Positions 17,540-26,181 are shown, counted from the stretch's first letter. The stretch: 64,000 nt of DNA from Pseudomarimonas arenosa (GCF_014841215.1 NZ_JACYTR010000005.1:123477-187476), one strand, 5' to 3'. The notes: generated by a model from the letters alone, not told the origin. A program made the numbers and translations.

Positions 17540-18378
17540 GTCAGATCCTGTCGCTCCGTCGAGGCTGGCTTCGGCAGGCTCAGCCAGCGGGGAATGGCGC
17601 TTGCTGTCAGTCGCGGCGCCGGCGTAACGCGCCCGGAGCATCGAAGGGCGCCTCATCTCGCCGCTTCGTCGAGGCTGGCTTCGGCGAGCTCAGCCAGCGG
17701 GGAATGGCGTTTGCTGTCAGTCGCGGTCCAGCGTAACGCACCCGGAGCATCGAAGGGTGCCTCATCTCGCCGCTTCGTCGAGGCTGGCTTCGGCAGGCTC
17801 AGCCAGCGGGGAATGGCGCTTGCTGTCAGTCGCGGTCCAGCGTAACGCACCTGGAGCATCGAAGGGGCCTCACTCGCCGCTTGGTCGAGACTGGCTTCGA
17901 CTGGCTCAGCCAGCGGGGAATGGCGCTTGCCGTCAGTCGCGACGCCCCGGCGTAACGCGCCCGGAGCGTCGAAGGTTGCCTCATCTCGCCGCTTGGTCGA
18001 GGCTGGCTTCGGCAGGCTCAGCCAGCGGGGAATGGCGCCTGCTGTCAGTCGCGACGCCCCGGCGTAACGCGCCCGGAGCGTCGAAGGGTGCCTCATCTCG
18101 CCGCTTCGTCGAGGCTGGCTTCGGCGAGCTCAGCCAGCGGGGAATGGCGCTTGCTGTCAGTCGCGGCGCCCCGGCGCAACGCGCCCGGAGCATCGAAGGG
18201 TGCCTCATCTCGCCGCTTCGTCGAGGCTGGCTTCGGCGAGCTCAGCCAGCGGGGAATGGCGCTTGCTGTCAGTTGCGGTCCAGCGTAACGCACCCTGAGC
18301 GCGTCGAAGGGTGCTTCATCATGCCGCTTGGTCGAGGCTGGCTTTGTCTGGCTCAGCCAGCGCAGGACGGCCTCGGCC
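17540..18378. repeat. Eight-unit tandem array, about 112 bp per unit
   Basis: The landmark GAGGCTGGCT (one copy reads GAGACTGGCT) occurs at 17561, 17671, 17780, 17887, 17999, 18111, 18223 and 18334, a period of 107-112 bases. Each unit contains AGCCAGCGGGGAATGGCG and a GCTGGCT/AGCCAGC inverted repeat. The whole gap between the DUF465 and OmpA-like genes (17215-18379) holds no convincing gene. Because the period is close to a multiple of three, long frames stay open on both strands; their peptides are repetitive and I do not take them as proteins. Confidence 0.9.
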
Positions 18379-18379
18379 A

Positions 18380-19339
18380 CTAGCCGCCGCTGAGGACAAT
18401 CTCCACCCGACGGTTGCGGGCGCGGCCGTCGGCACTGCCGTTGTCAGCCACCGGCTGATCCATACCACGGCCCACGGCGGTCATCCGACTGCCGTCGACG
18501 CCCTCTTCGATCAGGGCCTGACGCACGGCGTCGGCGCGCTTTTGCGACAGCACCTGATTGAGATTGGCGCTGCCGCGGTTGTCGGTATGCCCCTCGATGA
18601 TCACGGCGCCGGGCTTGCTCTGTAGAAACTCGACGATGCGCCCGAGATTGCCGCGGGCTTCCGGGCGCAGGTTCGATTGCCCACTGGCGAAGGCATCGCC
18701 GGACAGGGTCATGACCTCGCCGCGGGCATCGCGCTTGGAGGTGATGCTCTCCAGCTGGATACGCAGGCTGTCGGCGGCAGCCAGGGCCAGTTCGGCCTCG
18801 CGCTTGGCCAGATTGGCCTCGGCGGCCTGCGCTTCGGCCAGTCGCTTGGCTGCTTCGGCTTCCGCCGACGACAGCTCGCTGGCCAGCCGGGCCGCTTCGG
18901 CCTCTTCTTGTGCGCGCGCTGCTTCTTCGGCTCTGGCCAGGCTCTGCAGACGCAGTTTCTCGGCCTCCAGACGATTGCGCTCGGCATCGCGCCGGGTCGC
19001 TTCCAGCATGATCCGGTCGCGCTCGCGCTCCAGCTGCTCGAGCTGATCGGCAGCCATTTCGGCCTGGGCGGTGATACGCGCGATATCCAGCCGTCGCTCG
19101 GCGATGTAGAGCCGATCCGGACGCGATTTCTTGTCGGCCTGACGCAGGGCCGCCAGCGCCTGCCGGGCCTGCAGGCGCTCGGCGGCGGCGTAGTTGGCCA
19201 GGGCCGCATCCGCGTTCAAGGCGCTGAGCGAGGCCTCCAGACGTTCCACCGCAAGGTCCTTCTGTGGCGTGCTGGCACAACCGGCCAAGCCCATGGCGAA
19301 GATCAGCGCCGCTGCAAGTCTCGCACTCAGATGGATCAT
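18380..19339 (-). CDS. OmpA-family lipoprotein with DUF4398 and coiled coil
   Basis: The 319-residue product starts with a lipoprotein signal (FAMGLAGC, Cys 21), then a DUF4398-like helical region (residues about 30-95), a long Ala/Glu/Arg-rich coiled coil (about 95-205) and an OmpA peptidoglycan-binding domain (about 205-319) with the signature EGHTDNRGSANLNQVLSQKR. It probably bridges the outer membrane and the cell wall. Its ATG overlaps the TGA of the upstream DUF4398 lipoprotein gene (ATGA), so both are translated together. The stop lies at the edge of the 112-bp repeat array. Confidence 0.9.
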   Translation of the reverse strand: MIHLSARLAAALIFAMGLAGCASTPQKDLAVERLEASLSALNADAALANYAAAERLQARQALAALRQADKKSRPDRLYIAERRLDIARITAQAEMAADQLEQLERERDRIMLEATRRDAERNRLEAEKLRLQSLARAEEAARAQEEAEAARLASELSSAEAEAAKRLAEAQAAEANLAKREAELALAAADSLRIQLESITSKRDARGEVMTLSGDAFASGQSNLRPEARGNLGRIVEFLQSKPGAVIIEGHTDNRGSANLNQVLSQKRADAVRQALIEEGVDGSRMTAVGRGMDQPVADNGSADGRARNRRVEIVLSGG

Positions 19340-19710
19340 TGGTTGTCTCCCAGCAGCTCACGGCGCAGCCGGGCGTTGGCCTCGGTCTTTTCCTTCACTC
19401 GCGCCCGCGCATCGGCCGCCTTGCTCTTGGCCAGCGCCAGCTCGGCATCTACCTGTGCCTGCTCGGCGGCACTGCGAGCGCGATCGTTCTGGCGCTGATC
19501 CAGGGCCTGCTTGGCGGTCTGCAGTTTTTCCTCGGCAAAGCCGAATTCCACCGGCGCGTGGTCGGCGGCACGCGCCGCGCGAGCCTGGGCCACCGCTGAC
19601 TGCGCCGCGTTGAGCTCACTGGTCGGCGGCGGCGTTGAAGCACAGCCGACAAGCATGCTGAGCACCAAGACTATGCAGCCGAACTGGCCTGTTGAGGTGT
19701 GGCCTGTCAT
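19336..19710 (-). CDS. DUF4398 lipoprotein
   Basis: The 124-residue product has a lipoprotein signal with LVGC (Cys 23), a short Pro-rich segment and then an all-helical DUF4398 body (ELNAAQSAVAQARAARAADH, EEKLQTAKQALDQRQ, LALAKSKAADARARVKEKTE). Its stop overlaps the start of the OmpA-type lipoprotein gene by four bases, and the two share the DUF4398 region, suggesting they form one envelope complex. It diverges from pilU. The precise role is unknown. Confidence 0.87.
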   Translation of the reverse strand: MTGHTSTGQFGCIVLVLSMLVGCASTPPPTSELNAAQSAVAQARAARAADHAPVEFGFAEEKLQTAKQALDQRQNDRARSAAEQAQVDAELALAKSKAADARARVKEKTEANARLRRELLGDNQ

Positions 19711-19926
19711 ATCATTCCGTGATGGCGGGCGATCATTCGCTGTAGGCTATTGTGAGAAGCCAGGCGCAGGCTTGCAACGGCGGCCGGTTTCTAGCAGCGT
19801 GAGAGACTCGAGAGGGCGGGTCGGTTGGGCAACGCGACCTGCATTCTCGAGTGAATTACGGCACACGCTGCACAGTCAGCGGCAGATCAGACCGCCGTCG
19901 TCAGGGGGACGTAGGGAGCGCGATCG

Positions 19927-21027
19927 ATGGATATCGGATATTTCCTCAAGCTCATGACCGAGAAGAATGCCTCGGACATGTTCCTTACCACCGGCGCGCC
20001 GGTGAACATCAAGGTCGAGGGCAAGCTGTACCCGCTCGGCAATACCGGCCTGCCGGCGGGCATGGTGAAGAAGATCGCCTACTCGCTGATGGACGAAGGC
20101 CAGGTGCCGGTGTTCGAACGCGAGCTGGAGCTGAACATGGCCATCTCGGTACGCGAAGCCGGCCGCTTCCGCGTCAACGTGTTCAAGCAGCGTGGCGAAG
20201 TCGGCATGGTGATCCGCGCGATCAAGAGCGAGATTCCCAGCATCGATGCGCTGAAGCTGCCGGATGTGCTGAAAGAAATCATCATGGACAAGCGCGGCCT
20301 AGTGCTGGTGGTGGGTGCGACCGGCTCGGGCAAGTCCACTTCGCTGGCGGCGATGATCGATCACCGCAACACCAATGCCGCCGGCCATATCCTCACCATC
20401 GAAGACCCGATCGAATTTCTGCATCGACACAAGAAATCGATCGTCAATCAACGCGAGGTCGGCCTCGATACCCATGGTTTCCACAATGCGCTGAAGAACG
20501 CCATGCGTGAAGCGCCCGACGTGATCCTGATCGGTGAGATCCTCGATCAGACCACGATGGAAGCAGCCATCGCCTTCGCCGAAACCGGCCATCTGTGCCT
20601 GGCCACCCTGCACTCAAACAACGCCGACCAGACCCTGGAGCGCATCCTCAACTTCTTCCCCGAGTCAGCGCACAAGAACATCCTGATGAACTTGTCGCTG
20701 AATCTGAAGGCAGTGATCAGCCAACGTCTGGTCATCGCCAAGGACGGCAAGCGCGTGCCCGCGGTGGAAATCCTGGTCAACACACCCCATATCCGCGACC
20801 TGATGCGCCGCGGCGAGGTGCATGAGATCAAGGAAGCAATGGAGAAATCGCTGGAAGCCGGCATGCAGACCTTCGATCAGGCGCTGTATCGCCTGTACAA
20901 GGAAGGCAAGTGCGAACTGGAAGAAGTGCTGCGCAACGCCGACTCGCGCGATGGCCTCAACCTGAAGATCCGCCTCTCCGAAGGCGCCGAAGGTGAGCAC
21001 GACCCGTATGCGGATGTGTTTACTTAG
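19927..21027 (+). CDS. pilU: Type IV pilus retraction ATPase PilU-like
   Basis: The 366-residue product is a PilT/PilU secretion-type hexameric ATPase. It has the N-terminal MDIGYFLKLMTEKNASDMFL segment, Walker A GATGSGKST (residues 130-138), the Asp box with ILTIEDPIEFLH, a Walker B-like DVILIGEI and the His box (ETGHLCLATLHSNNADQTLERIL). The length, the VPVFERELELNMAI region and the extended C-terminus after PHIRDLMRRGE fit PilU better than PilT. It powers pilus retraction together with PilT; no pilT is present next to it. The TAG stop is directly followed by a copy of the mini-element described at 21028. Confidence 0.9.
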   Translation: MDIGYFLKLMTEKNASDMFLTTGAPVNIKVEGKLYPLGNTGLPAGMVKKIAYSLMDEGQVPVFERELELNMAISVREAGRFRVNVFKQRGEVGMVIRAIKSEIPSIDALKLPDVLKEIIMDKRGLVLVVGATGSGKSTSLAAMIDHRNTNAAGHILTIEDPIEFLHRHKKSIVNQREVGLDTHGFHNALKNAMREAPDVILIGEILDQTTMEAAIAFAETGHLCLATLHSNNADQTLERILNFFPESAHKNILMNLSLNLKAVISQRLVIAKDGKRVPAVEILVNTPHIRDLMRRGEVHEIKEAMEKSLEAGMQTFDQALYRLYKEGKCELEEVLRNADSRDGLNLKIRLSEGAEGEHDPYADVFT

Positions 21028-21192
21028 CGGGCTGCTGAAATACTCATTTCAGCAGCCTGATATCGCGCGCCAAGGACGGCGCGCTCAGAAAGCAAGCACG
21101 CAAGTGATTGATTTCCGGCAAACCGTTCGACAGGCTCACGGCAGGTGTGGTGCGGCTTTGCCGCGACCGGCTTGTCGTGAGCCTGTCGAACT
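21028..21192 (+). repeat. Mini-element copy A (right end truncated)
   Basis: Starting right behind the pilU stop, GGGCTGCTGAAAT and ATTTCAGCAGCC form a hairpin (21029-21056), followed by TGATATCGCGCGCCA-type sequence, TGATTTCCGGCAA, GCGGCTTTGCCGCGACCGGC and ending GTGAGCCTGTCGAAC. The same order occurs in the full copy at 53895-54104. The inverted right end seen there (GTCTCAGCAGCCTG) is missing. The left hairpin could act as a terminator for pilU, although no T-run follows. Confidence 0.7.
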
Positions 21193-21245
21193 AAGCTGGA
21201 AACCGAGCGCCGCTCTTGCGGATCCCGAATCCCGAATCCCGGCTC

Positions 21246-21917
21246 TCAAGAATCTCCGCTTCCAGGCGCATCGGGCTGATTTTCCGGCCGCGCCTTGTCG
21301 AAGGGTTCGCTGGCCAGGCAGTTGGCTTCGATGCGCGCGATGGTTGGGTATTGGTCGATGTCGATGGCGAAACGGCGGGCGTTGTAGACCTGGGGGATCA
21401 GACAACAGTCGGCTACCGAGGGGATGTCGCCTTCGCAGTAGTCGCCAGTGGACGGGTTGTCGCGCAGCATGTCTTCGATGGCGCTGAAGCCGGTGTTGAT
21501 CCAGCGCTTGACCCAGGCGTCTCGCTCGGGCTGTGGCACGTTCCAGTCGTGCTCCAGAAACTGCAGAACACGCAGGTTGTTCAGCGGGTGGATATCGCAG
21601 GCCACGGCCAGCGCCAGGCCGCGCACGCGCGCACGATCGCGGGCGGTGGCCGGCATGATCGGGTGGTCGGGAAAGGTTTCTTCCAGATATTCCATGATCG
21701 CCAGTGACTGGCGAACGATGCGTTGCCCGTGCATCAGCACGGGCACCAGCTCTTGCGGGTTGAGCGCGTGGAAGGCTTCGCTGTGCTGCTCGCCGCCATC
21801 GCGCACCAGGTGGACTATTTTCAGGTCGTAGTCCAGCTGTTTCAGGTTCAGCGCAATGCGCACCCGGTAGGCGGCGCTGGAGCGCCAGTAGCTGTAGAGC
21901 GTCAGGGCACTGCTCAA
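21246..21917 (-). CDS. maiA: Maleylacetoacetate isomerase
   Basis: The 223-residue product is a zeta-class glutathione-S-transferase-fold isomerase that turns maleylacetoacetate into fumarylacetoacetate. It shows the N-terminal glutathione site LYSYWRSSAAYRVRIALNLK, then NPQELVPVL and QSLAIMEYLEE, and in the C-domain DIHPLNNLRVLQFL. No ATG lies near the family start; a TTG at 21915-21917 with GGAGGT six bases ahead fits the expected N-terminus well. A longer frame from 22016 would translate the mini-element at 21945-22046. It is the last gene of the tyrosine operon. Confidence 0.9.
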   Translation of the reverse strand: MSSALTLYSYWRSSAAYRVRIALNLKQLDYDLKIVHLVRDGGEQHSEAFHALNPQELVPVLMHGQRIVRQSLAIMEYLEETFPDHPIMPATARDRARVRGLALAVACDIHPLNNLRVLQFLEHDWNVPQPERDAWVKRWINTGFSAIEDMLRDNPSTGDYCEGDIPSVADCCLIPQVYNARRFAIDIDQYPTIARIEANCLASEPFDKARPENQPDAPGSGDS

Positions 21918-21944
21918 CGTGGCACCTCCCTCTGGATCCCCTAC

Positions 21945-22046
21945 CAGGCTGCTGAGACCTCCATCCTGAAGGTCTTCAGCGCTAACGGTCGCGGCAGAGC
22001 CGCGCCACCTTTGCACCAGGCTGCTGCAATCAGTCTCATCAGCCTG
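21945..22046 (-). repeat. Mini-element copy C (internal deletion derivative)
   Basis: The left end reads CAGGCTGCTGAGAC and the right end GTCTCATCAGCCTG, a 14-bp inverted repeat with one mismatch, 102 bases in all. Both ends and a central GCGGCTCTGCCGCGACC segment (read on the minus strand) match the full copy at 53895-54104, in reverse orientation, so it is the same family with about half the interior lost. It lies between fahA and maiA, 28 bases before the maiA start. Confidence 0.8.
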
Positions 22047-22126
22047 CTACGCGCAGACTACGCCGCTGAATGTGAAACGTGAAGCAATTTGCTGCATTCA
22101 GCCCACAACCCGATTCCCACGCGGTT

Positions 22127-23128
22127 TCAGACTGTGTGGGCCTTCACAGTTTGTTCGATGGAGCCAAAGATCGAACGGCCGCCGGCATCGCACATGTCGA
22201 TCTTCACCCGATCACCGAATTTCATGAACGGCGTCTTCGGCGCCCCGTCATTCAGCGTTTCAACGGTGCGCTGCTCGGCCAGGCACGAGGCGCCCAGCGA
22301 CGTATCTTCGTTCGCTACCGTGCCCGAGCCGACGATGGTGCCAGCGCTCAGCGGCCGGGTCTTGGCGGCATGCGCGACCAGTTGGGCGAAGTTGAACTGC
22401 ATGTCGACACCGGCCTCCGGGTGACCGAACCACTGCTCATTGATCCAGGTACGCATGGCCAGGTGGACCTTGCAGTCCTTCCAGGCCTCGCCCAGCTCAT
22501 CCGGGGTGACGAACACCGGCGACAGCGCCGAGCGTGGCTTGGACTGCAGAAACCCAAAACCTTTGGCCAGCTCCGGCGGAATCAGATTGCGCAAGCTGAC
22601 GTCGTTGACCAAGCCCACCAACTGGATGTGATCCACGGCCTGCTCCGGCGACACCGCCATCGGCACATCGTCGGTCACCACCACCACTTCCGCTTCCAGG
22701 TCGATTCCGTAGTCTTCCGAGGGCACCAGGACCGGATCACGCGGACCGTAAAAGCCCGCACTGACCGCCTGGTACATCAAGGGATCCGTGTAGAAGGTCT
22801 CAGGCACGGTGGCGCCGCGAGCCCGGCGCACACGCTCAACATGGGGCAGATAGGCCGAACCATCGACAAACTCGTAGGCGCGCGGCAGGGGCGCGGCCAG
22901 CGCTTCGACATCGAGGGCAAATACGGCTTCGCCATTGATCGAGTCAGCCGAGCTGGCGTTCAGCACCTCATACACATGGTTCAAGCGCGGCGCCAGATTC
23001 GACCAGTCTTCCAACGCGCGCTGCAGGGTCGGCGCGATGTCGCTCACCCTGACGGCTTTGCTGAGGTCCCTGGAAACGACGATCAGGGTGCCGTCGCGGC
23101 CTCCCTCTTTCAGGCTGGCAAGTTTCAT
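22127..23128 (-). CDS. Fumarylacetoacetate hydrolase
   Basis: The 333-residue product cleaves fumarylacetoacetate to fumarate and acetoacetate, the last step of homogentisate breakdown. It has an N-terminal domain (MKLASLKEGGRDGTLIVVSR) and the FAH catalytic domain with the metal-site acids in the EDYGIDLEAEVVVVTDDVPM region, LVNDVSLRN, and SGTVANEDTSLGASCLAEQR near the end. It sits between hmgA and maiA, 56 bases behind hmgA. Often named fahA or hmgB in different genomes, hence no symbol here. Confidence 0.93.
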   Translation of the reverse strand: MKLASLKEGGRDGTLIVVSRDLSKAVRVSDIAPTLQRALEDWSNLAPRLNHVYEVLNASSADSINGEAVFALDVEALAAPLPRAYEFVDGSAYLPHVERVRRARGATVPETFYTDPLMYQAVSAGFYGPRDPVLVPSEDYGIDLEAEVVVVTDDVPMAVSPEQAVDHIQLVGLVNDVSLRNLIPPELAKGFGFLQSKPRSALSPVFVTPDELGEAWKDCKVHLAMRTWINEQWFGHPEAGVDMQFNFAQLVAHAAKTRPLSAGTIVGSGTVANEDTSLGASCLAEQRTVETLNDGAPKTPFMKFGDRVKIDMCDAGGRSIFGSIEQTVKAHTV

Positions 23129-23184
23129 TGCTTATTCCTTAGTGCAGTAGGGCGGGCCCCGGCCCGCCGATGACACGTCTTGAG

Positions 23185-24525
23185 CTACTCGAAATCGCGG
23201 CGCGCCGGGTCGAACTGCTTCTGCAATCCTTCCCAGCAGGCCTGATAGTGCCGCTGCCGCTCCGGCATTTCCATCGCCTGCGCGGTCGGACAAATCAGCC
23301 AGCGCGACTCCAGCATGAAGGCCATGGTGTCGGTGATGATATCGGGCTTCGACAGATCGGCGTGACTGGCCTTGTCGAATGTCGCTGCGTCCGGCCCGTG
23401 GCCGCTCATGCAGTTGTGCAGCGATGCGCCGCCGGGCAGGAAACCATCAGCCTTGGCGTCGTAGGCACCGTGCAGCAGGCCCATGAATTCACTGGCCACA
23501 TTGCGATGGAACCAAGGCGGGCGGAAGGTGTTCTGCATGGCCAGGATACGCGGCGGGAAGATCACGAAATCAATGTTGGCCGTGCCAGCGGTATCGGTGG
23601 GTGACGTCAGCACGGTGAAGATCGACGGATCCGGGTGGTCGTAGCTGATCGAACCGATGGTGTTGTAGCGCCGCAGATCGTACTTGTAGGGCGCGTAGTT
23701 ACCGTGCCAGGCGACGACGTCGAGCGGCGAATGCGCAATCGGCGCACGCCACAGCTGACCATCGAGCTTCTGCACCAGCTCGAAATCACCTTCGACATCT
23801 TCGTAGCACGCCACCGGTGTGCTGAAGTCGCGCGGGTTGGCCAGACCATTGGAGCCGATCGGCCCGAGATCCGGCAAGCGTAGGTGAGCACCGAAGTTCT
23901 CGGCGGCATAACCTCGAGCCTCACTATCCAGCAGCTCAACCCTGAAGCGAATACCGCGCGGCACCACCGCGATCTCCTGCGGCTCGATGTCGAGGTGCCC
24001 GAGCTCGGTGGCCAGACGCAGCCGGCCAAGTTGCGGGATGAACAGCATCTCGGCATCGGCGTTGCAGAAAAACCGGCCCTGCATCGAGCGGTTCGCCACA
24101 TAGGTATGGATGGCCAGTCCGCTCTGTCCGCGCGCCGAGCCTGCGCCGGCCATGGTCAGCAGGCCGTCGACGAAATCGATGTCGGCGGACGGCAGTTCGC
24201 GCGGCGACCAACGCAGCTGATTCGGCGAAACGGCCTGTTCATCGAAGCGGTTGTGAAACGCCGGTCGCGGGAATGGCTGGAACTCGCCATGCATCACCCC
24301 GGGACGCAAACGGTAGGTCCAGCTGCGCCGGTTCACGTGGCGTGGCGCGGTAAACGCCGTACCCGAGATCTGCTCGGCGTACAGACCGTAAGGGCAGCGC
24401 TGCGGCGAATTGCGCCCCTCCGGCAAGGCACCCGGCAGGGCCTCGCTGGCGAACTCCTGAGCGAACCCGGTCTGGTAACGCAAGGGCTCGACGGCTTGGG
24501 TTTGAGGTTTGAGTTGTGCGTTCAT
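23185..24525 (-). CDS. hmgA: Homogentisate 1,2-dioxygenase
   Basis: The 446-residue product opens the homogentisate ring to maleylacetoacetate using non-haem iron. Family landmarks are [19 protein letters not shown] near the start, ERQRHYQ near the end, and the iron-site stretch [13 protein letters not shown] with the H-x5-E ligand pair, followed by [12 protein letters not shown]. The start at ATG 24523-24525 is preceded by GGTGGAG and overlaps the TGA of the DUF559 gene (ATGA). A longer frame would run into the hairpin repeat. Central gene of the tyrosine catabolic operon. Confidence 0.96.
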   Translation of the reverse strand: MNAQLKPQTQAVEPLRYQTGFAQEFASEALPGALPEGRNSPQRCPYGLYAEQISGTAFTAPRHVNRRSWTYRLRPGVMHGEFQPFPRPAFHNRFDEQAVSPNQLRWSPRELPSADIDFVDGLLTMAGAGSARGQSGLAIHTYVANRSMQGRFFCNADAEMLFIPQLGRLRLATELGHLDIEPQEIAVVPRGIRFRVELLDSEARGYAAENFGAHLRLPDLGPIGSNGLANPRDFSTPVACYEDVEGDFELVQKLDGQLWRAPIAHSPLDVVAWHGNYAPYKYDLRRYNTIGSISYDHPDPSIFTVLTSPTDTAGTANIDFVIFPPRILAMQNTFRPPWFHRNVASEFMGLLHGAYDAKADGFLPGGASLHNCMSGHGPDAATFDKASHADLSKPDIITDTMAFMLESRWLICPTAQAMEMPERQRHYQACWEGLQKQFDPARRDFE

Positions 24526-24941
24526 GCTGATACTCCACCGCTGTTCTCCCCTCTCCCCGTGGGAGAGGGGTCGGGGGTGAGGGTTCGGGCCTGCGCCCTG
24601 GTCAATATGTATTCGAGCGCCGAGTTCAAATCGGAGCAGACTTGGTTGTTGCAGACCCGAATCACCTCGAAGCCTTGTCCTCGCAACTGTGCATCGCGGC
24701 AACCGTCAATCTCATTGCTCTGTTGCGAACCATCCAACTCGACGATCAGCTTTGCTTGCAGGCAGCAAAAATCAGCAATACAAGGCGGAACCGGGTGTTT
24801 TCTTCGAAACCTGATGCCGGCGAACCTGCCACCACGAAGCTGAAACCAAAGTGCCTGCTCAGCTTCGGTTGCCATTGACCGCAAGTCGCGCGCGCTGTTC
24901 TTGGCCTCACTCGGCAAGGGCAGAATCACGCGATTCGCCAT
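24522..24941 (-). CDS. DUF559 endonuclease-like protein
   Basis: The 139-residue product has the DUF559 (Vsr/restriction-endonuclease-like) pattern: [20 protein letters not shown], then [10 protein letters not shown], then [20 protein letters not shown], which holds the D...E-x-D acids of a PD-(D/E)xK-type nuclease site, and [13 protein letters not shown]. The last 25 or so residues are encoded by a hairpin repeat ([12 protein letters not shown]). ATG at 24939-24941 with GGAGGG ahead; the stop overlaps the hmgA ATG. It has no known place in tyrosine breakdown, and it is bracketed by inverted repeats, so it looks like an insertion. Nuclease activity is inferred. Confidence 0.8.
   Translation of the reverse strand: MANRVILPLPSEAKNSARDLRSMATEAEQALWFQLRGGRFAGIRFRRKHPVPPCIADFCCLQAKLIVELDGSQQSNEIDGCRDAQLRGQGFEVIRVCNNQVCSDLNSALEYILTRAQARTLTPDPSPTGRGENSGGVSA
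24541..24590. repeat. Hairpin repeat at the 3' border of the DUF559 gene
   Basis: CCCCTCTCCC (24548-24557) and GGGAGAGGGG (24561-24570) form a perfect 10-bp stem, followed by TCGGGGGTGAGGG. Related copies exist elsewhere in the window. It overlaps the coding end of the DUF559 gene and lies in inverted orientation relative to the copy at 24966-25002. Confidence 0.75.
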
Positions 24942-24965
24942 GCGATCACCCTCCGGCAACTACGT

Positions 24966-25002
24966 ATCCACCCCAACCCCTCTCCCACCGGGAGAGCGGC
25001 TC
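24966..25002. repeat. Hairpin repeat at the 5' border of the DUF559 gene
   Basis: CACCCCAACCCCTCTCCCA followed by CCGGGAGAGCGG gives the same hairpin as at 24548-24570, in the opposite orientation. It lies between the stop of hppD (25012) and the start of the DUF559 gene (24941). Confidence 0.7.
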
Positions 25003-25011
25003 ACGGCGTGG

Positions 25012-26106
25012 TTACAACACTCCGCGGCGCATCTGATCCCGCTCGATACTTTCGAACAGGGCCTGGAAGTTGCCTTCGCCGAAGCCTTCGTTGCCCTTGC
25101 GCTGGATGATCTCGAAGAAGATGGGTCCAATCGCATTCTGAGTGAAGATCTGCAGCAGCAGACGCTGCTTGGTTTCCGAGTCGGCATCGATCAGGATCTT
25201 GTTACGCGCCAGTCGAGCCACGTCTTCGCCGTGATTCGGAATGCGCTGATCGATCACCTCAAAATAGGTCGCCGGGGTATTGAGAAACTCGATGCCCTGG
25301 GCGCGCATGGCTTCGACGGTCTCATAGATATTGTCGGTAAAACAGGCGATGTGCTGGATGCCCTCGCCCTTGTACTCGTCGAGGTACTCATTGATCTGCG
25401 ACTTCGGATCGCTGGATTCATTGAGCGGTATACGGACGATACCGTCTGGCGCGGTCATCGCCTTCGAGACCAGACCCGTCTTGGCACCCTTGATGTCGAA
25501 GTAACGGATCTCACGGAAGTTGAACAGCTTCTCGTAGTAATCCGACCACTTCTCCATGTTTCCAAAGTAGAGGTTATGGGTGAGGTGATCGATGAAGGTC
25601 AACCCAAAGCCTTTCGGAGTCTGATCAGCGCCGGGCACCGGCGCGAAATCGGCATAGACCTTGGCCGGGTCGGCATAGTCATCGACCAGGTACAGCATGG
25701 CGCCACCGATGCCCTTGACCACTGGGCGGTCAATCGCCTTGGTGTCGGCCATCTCCACGTCTTCGCCGCCGGCTTTCATCACGTGCGCTCGGACCTCGTC
25801 CGCATTCTTCTTGAAGCGGATGGCGAAGCCGGCGGCACAGGGGCCATGCTGCTGGGCAAACTGAGCGGCAAAGCTGTTCGGGTCCTCATTGACCAGGAAG
25901 TTGACGCCGCCTTGCCGATACACTGTGATCGGACGGCTGCGGTGCTTGAGCACGGCGGTGAAGCCCATCTTCTGGAACAGCGTATGCAAAAGACCGCACT
26001 GCCCCTCGGGAGCGGCAAACTCGACGAATTCGAAACCGTCGATGCCCATCGGGTTTTCGAACGTGGTGACGTCCATTCCAAGGTTAGGCTTGAGCTGTGC
26101 GTTCAT
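25012..26106 (-). CDS. hppD: 4-hydroxyphenylpyruvate dioxygenase
   Basis: The 364-residue product converts 4-hydroxyphenylpyruvate to homogentisate. Its two vicinal-oxygen-chelate halves show GIDGFEFVEFAAPE at the start, and the iron ligands are visible as the His in FIDHLTHNLY, the His in GIQHIACFTDN and the Glu in IFFEIIQRKG. The start at ATG 26104-26106 is preceded by GGAGGT; the ATG five codons upstream would place that ribosome-binding site inside the gene. It is the first gene of the operon and faces a MarR-type regulator across about 105 bases. Confidence 0.96.
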   Translation of the reverse strand: MNAQLKPNLGMDVTTFENPMGIDGFEFVEFAAPEGQCGLLHTLFQKMGFTAVLKHRSRPITVYRQGGVNFLVNEDPNSFAAQFAQQHGPCAAGFAIRFKKNADEVRAHVMKAGGEDVEMADTKAIDRPVVKGIGGAMLYLVDDYADPAKVYADFAPVPGADQTPKGFGLTFIDHLTHNLYFGNMEKWSDYYEKLFNFREIRYFDIKGAKTGLVSKAMTAPDGIVRIPLNESSDPKSQINEYLDEYKGEGIQHIACFTDNIYETVEAMRAQGIEFLNTPATYFEVIDQRIPNHGEDVARLARNKILIDADSETKQRLLLQIFTQNAIGPIFFEIIQRKGNEGFGEGNFQALFESIERDQMRRGVL

Positions 26107-26163
26107 GATGACCTCCGGCAAAAAGATGCAGCGCGCCCTGGCGCGCTCCCCACCCTCCCATGT

Positions 26164-26181
26164 TAGTTTCGTTTGAAACTA
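26164..26181. promoter_or_regulatory. Candidate MarR operator between hppD and the regulator
   Basis: TAGTTTC and GAAACTA form a perfect 7-bp inverted repeat with a 4-base spacer, in the middle of the divergent promoter region. MarR proteins usually bind such short palindromes. That this one controls both the tyrosine operon and the regulator is inferred from position. Confidence 0.55.

Noticed and set aside
17366..18383. Long open frames on both strands across the 112-bp array
   Set aside because: They consist of the same short peptide repeated, exist in several frames at once and have no ribosome-binding site. They follow from a repeat period near a multiple of three.
21918..22016. N-terminal extension of MaiA
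   Set aside because: It translates the mini-element copy C; the family starts near LYSYWRSS, which fits the TTG at 21917.
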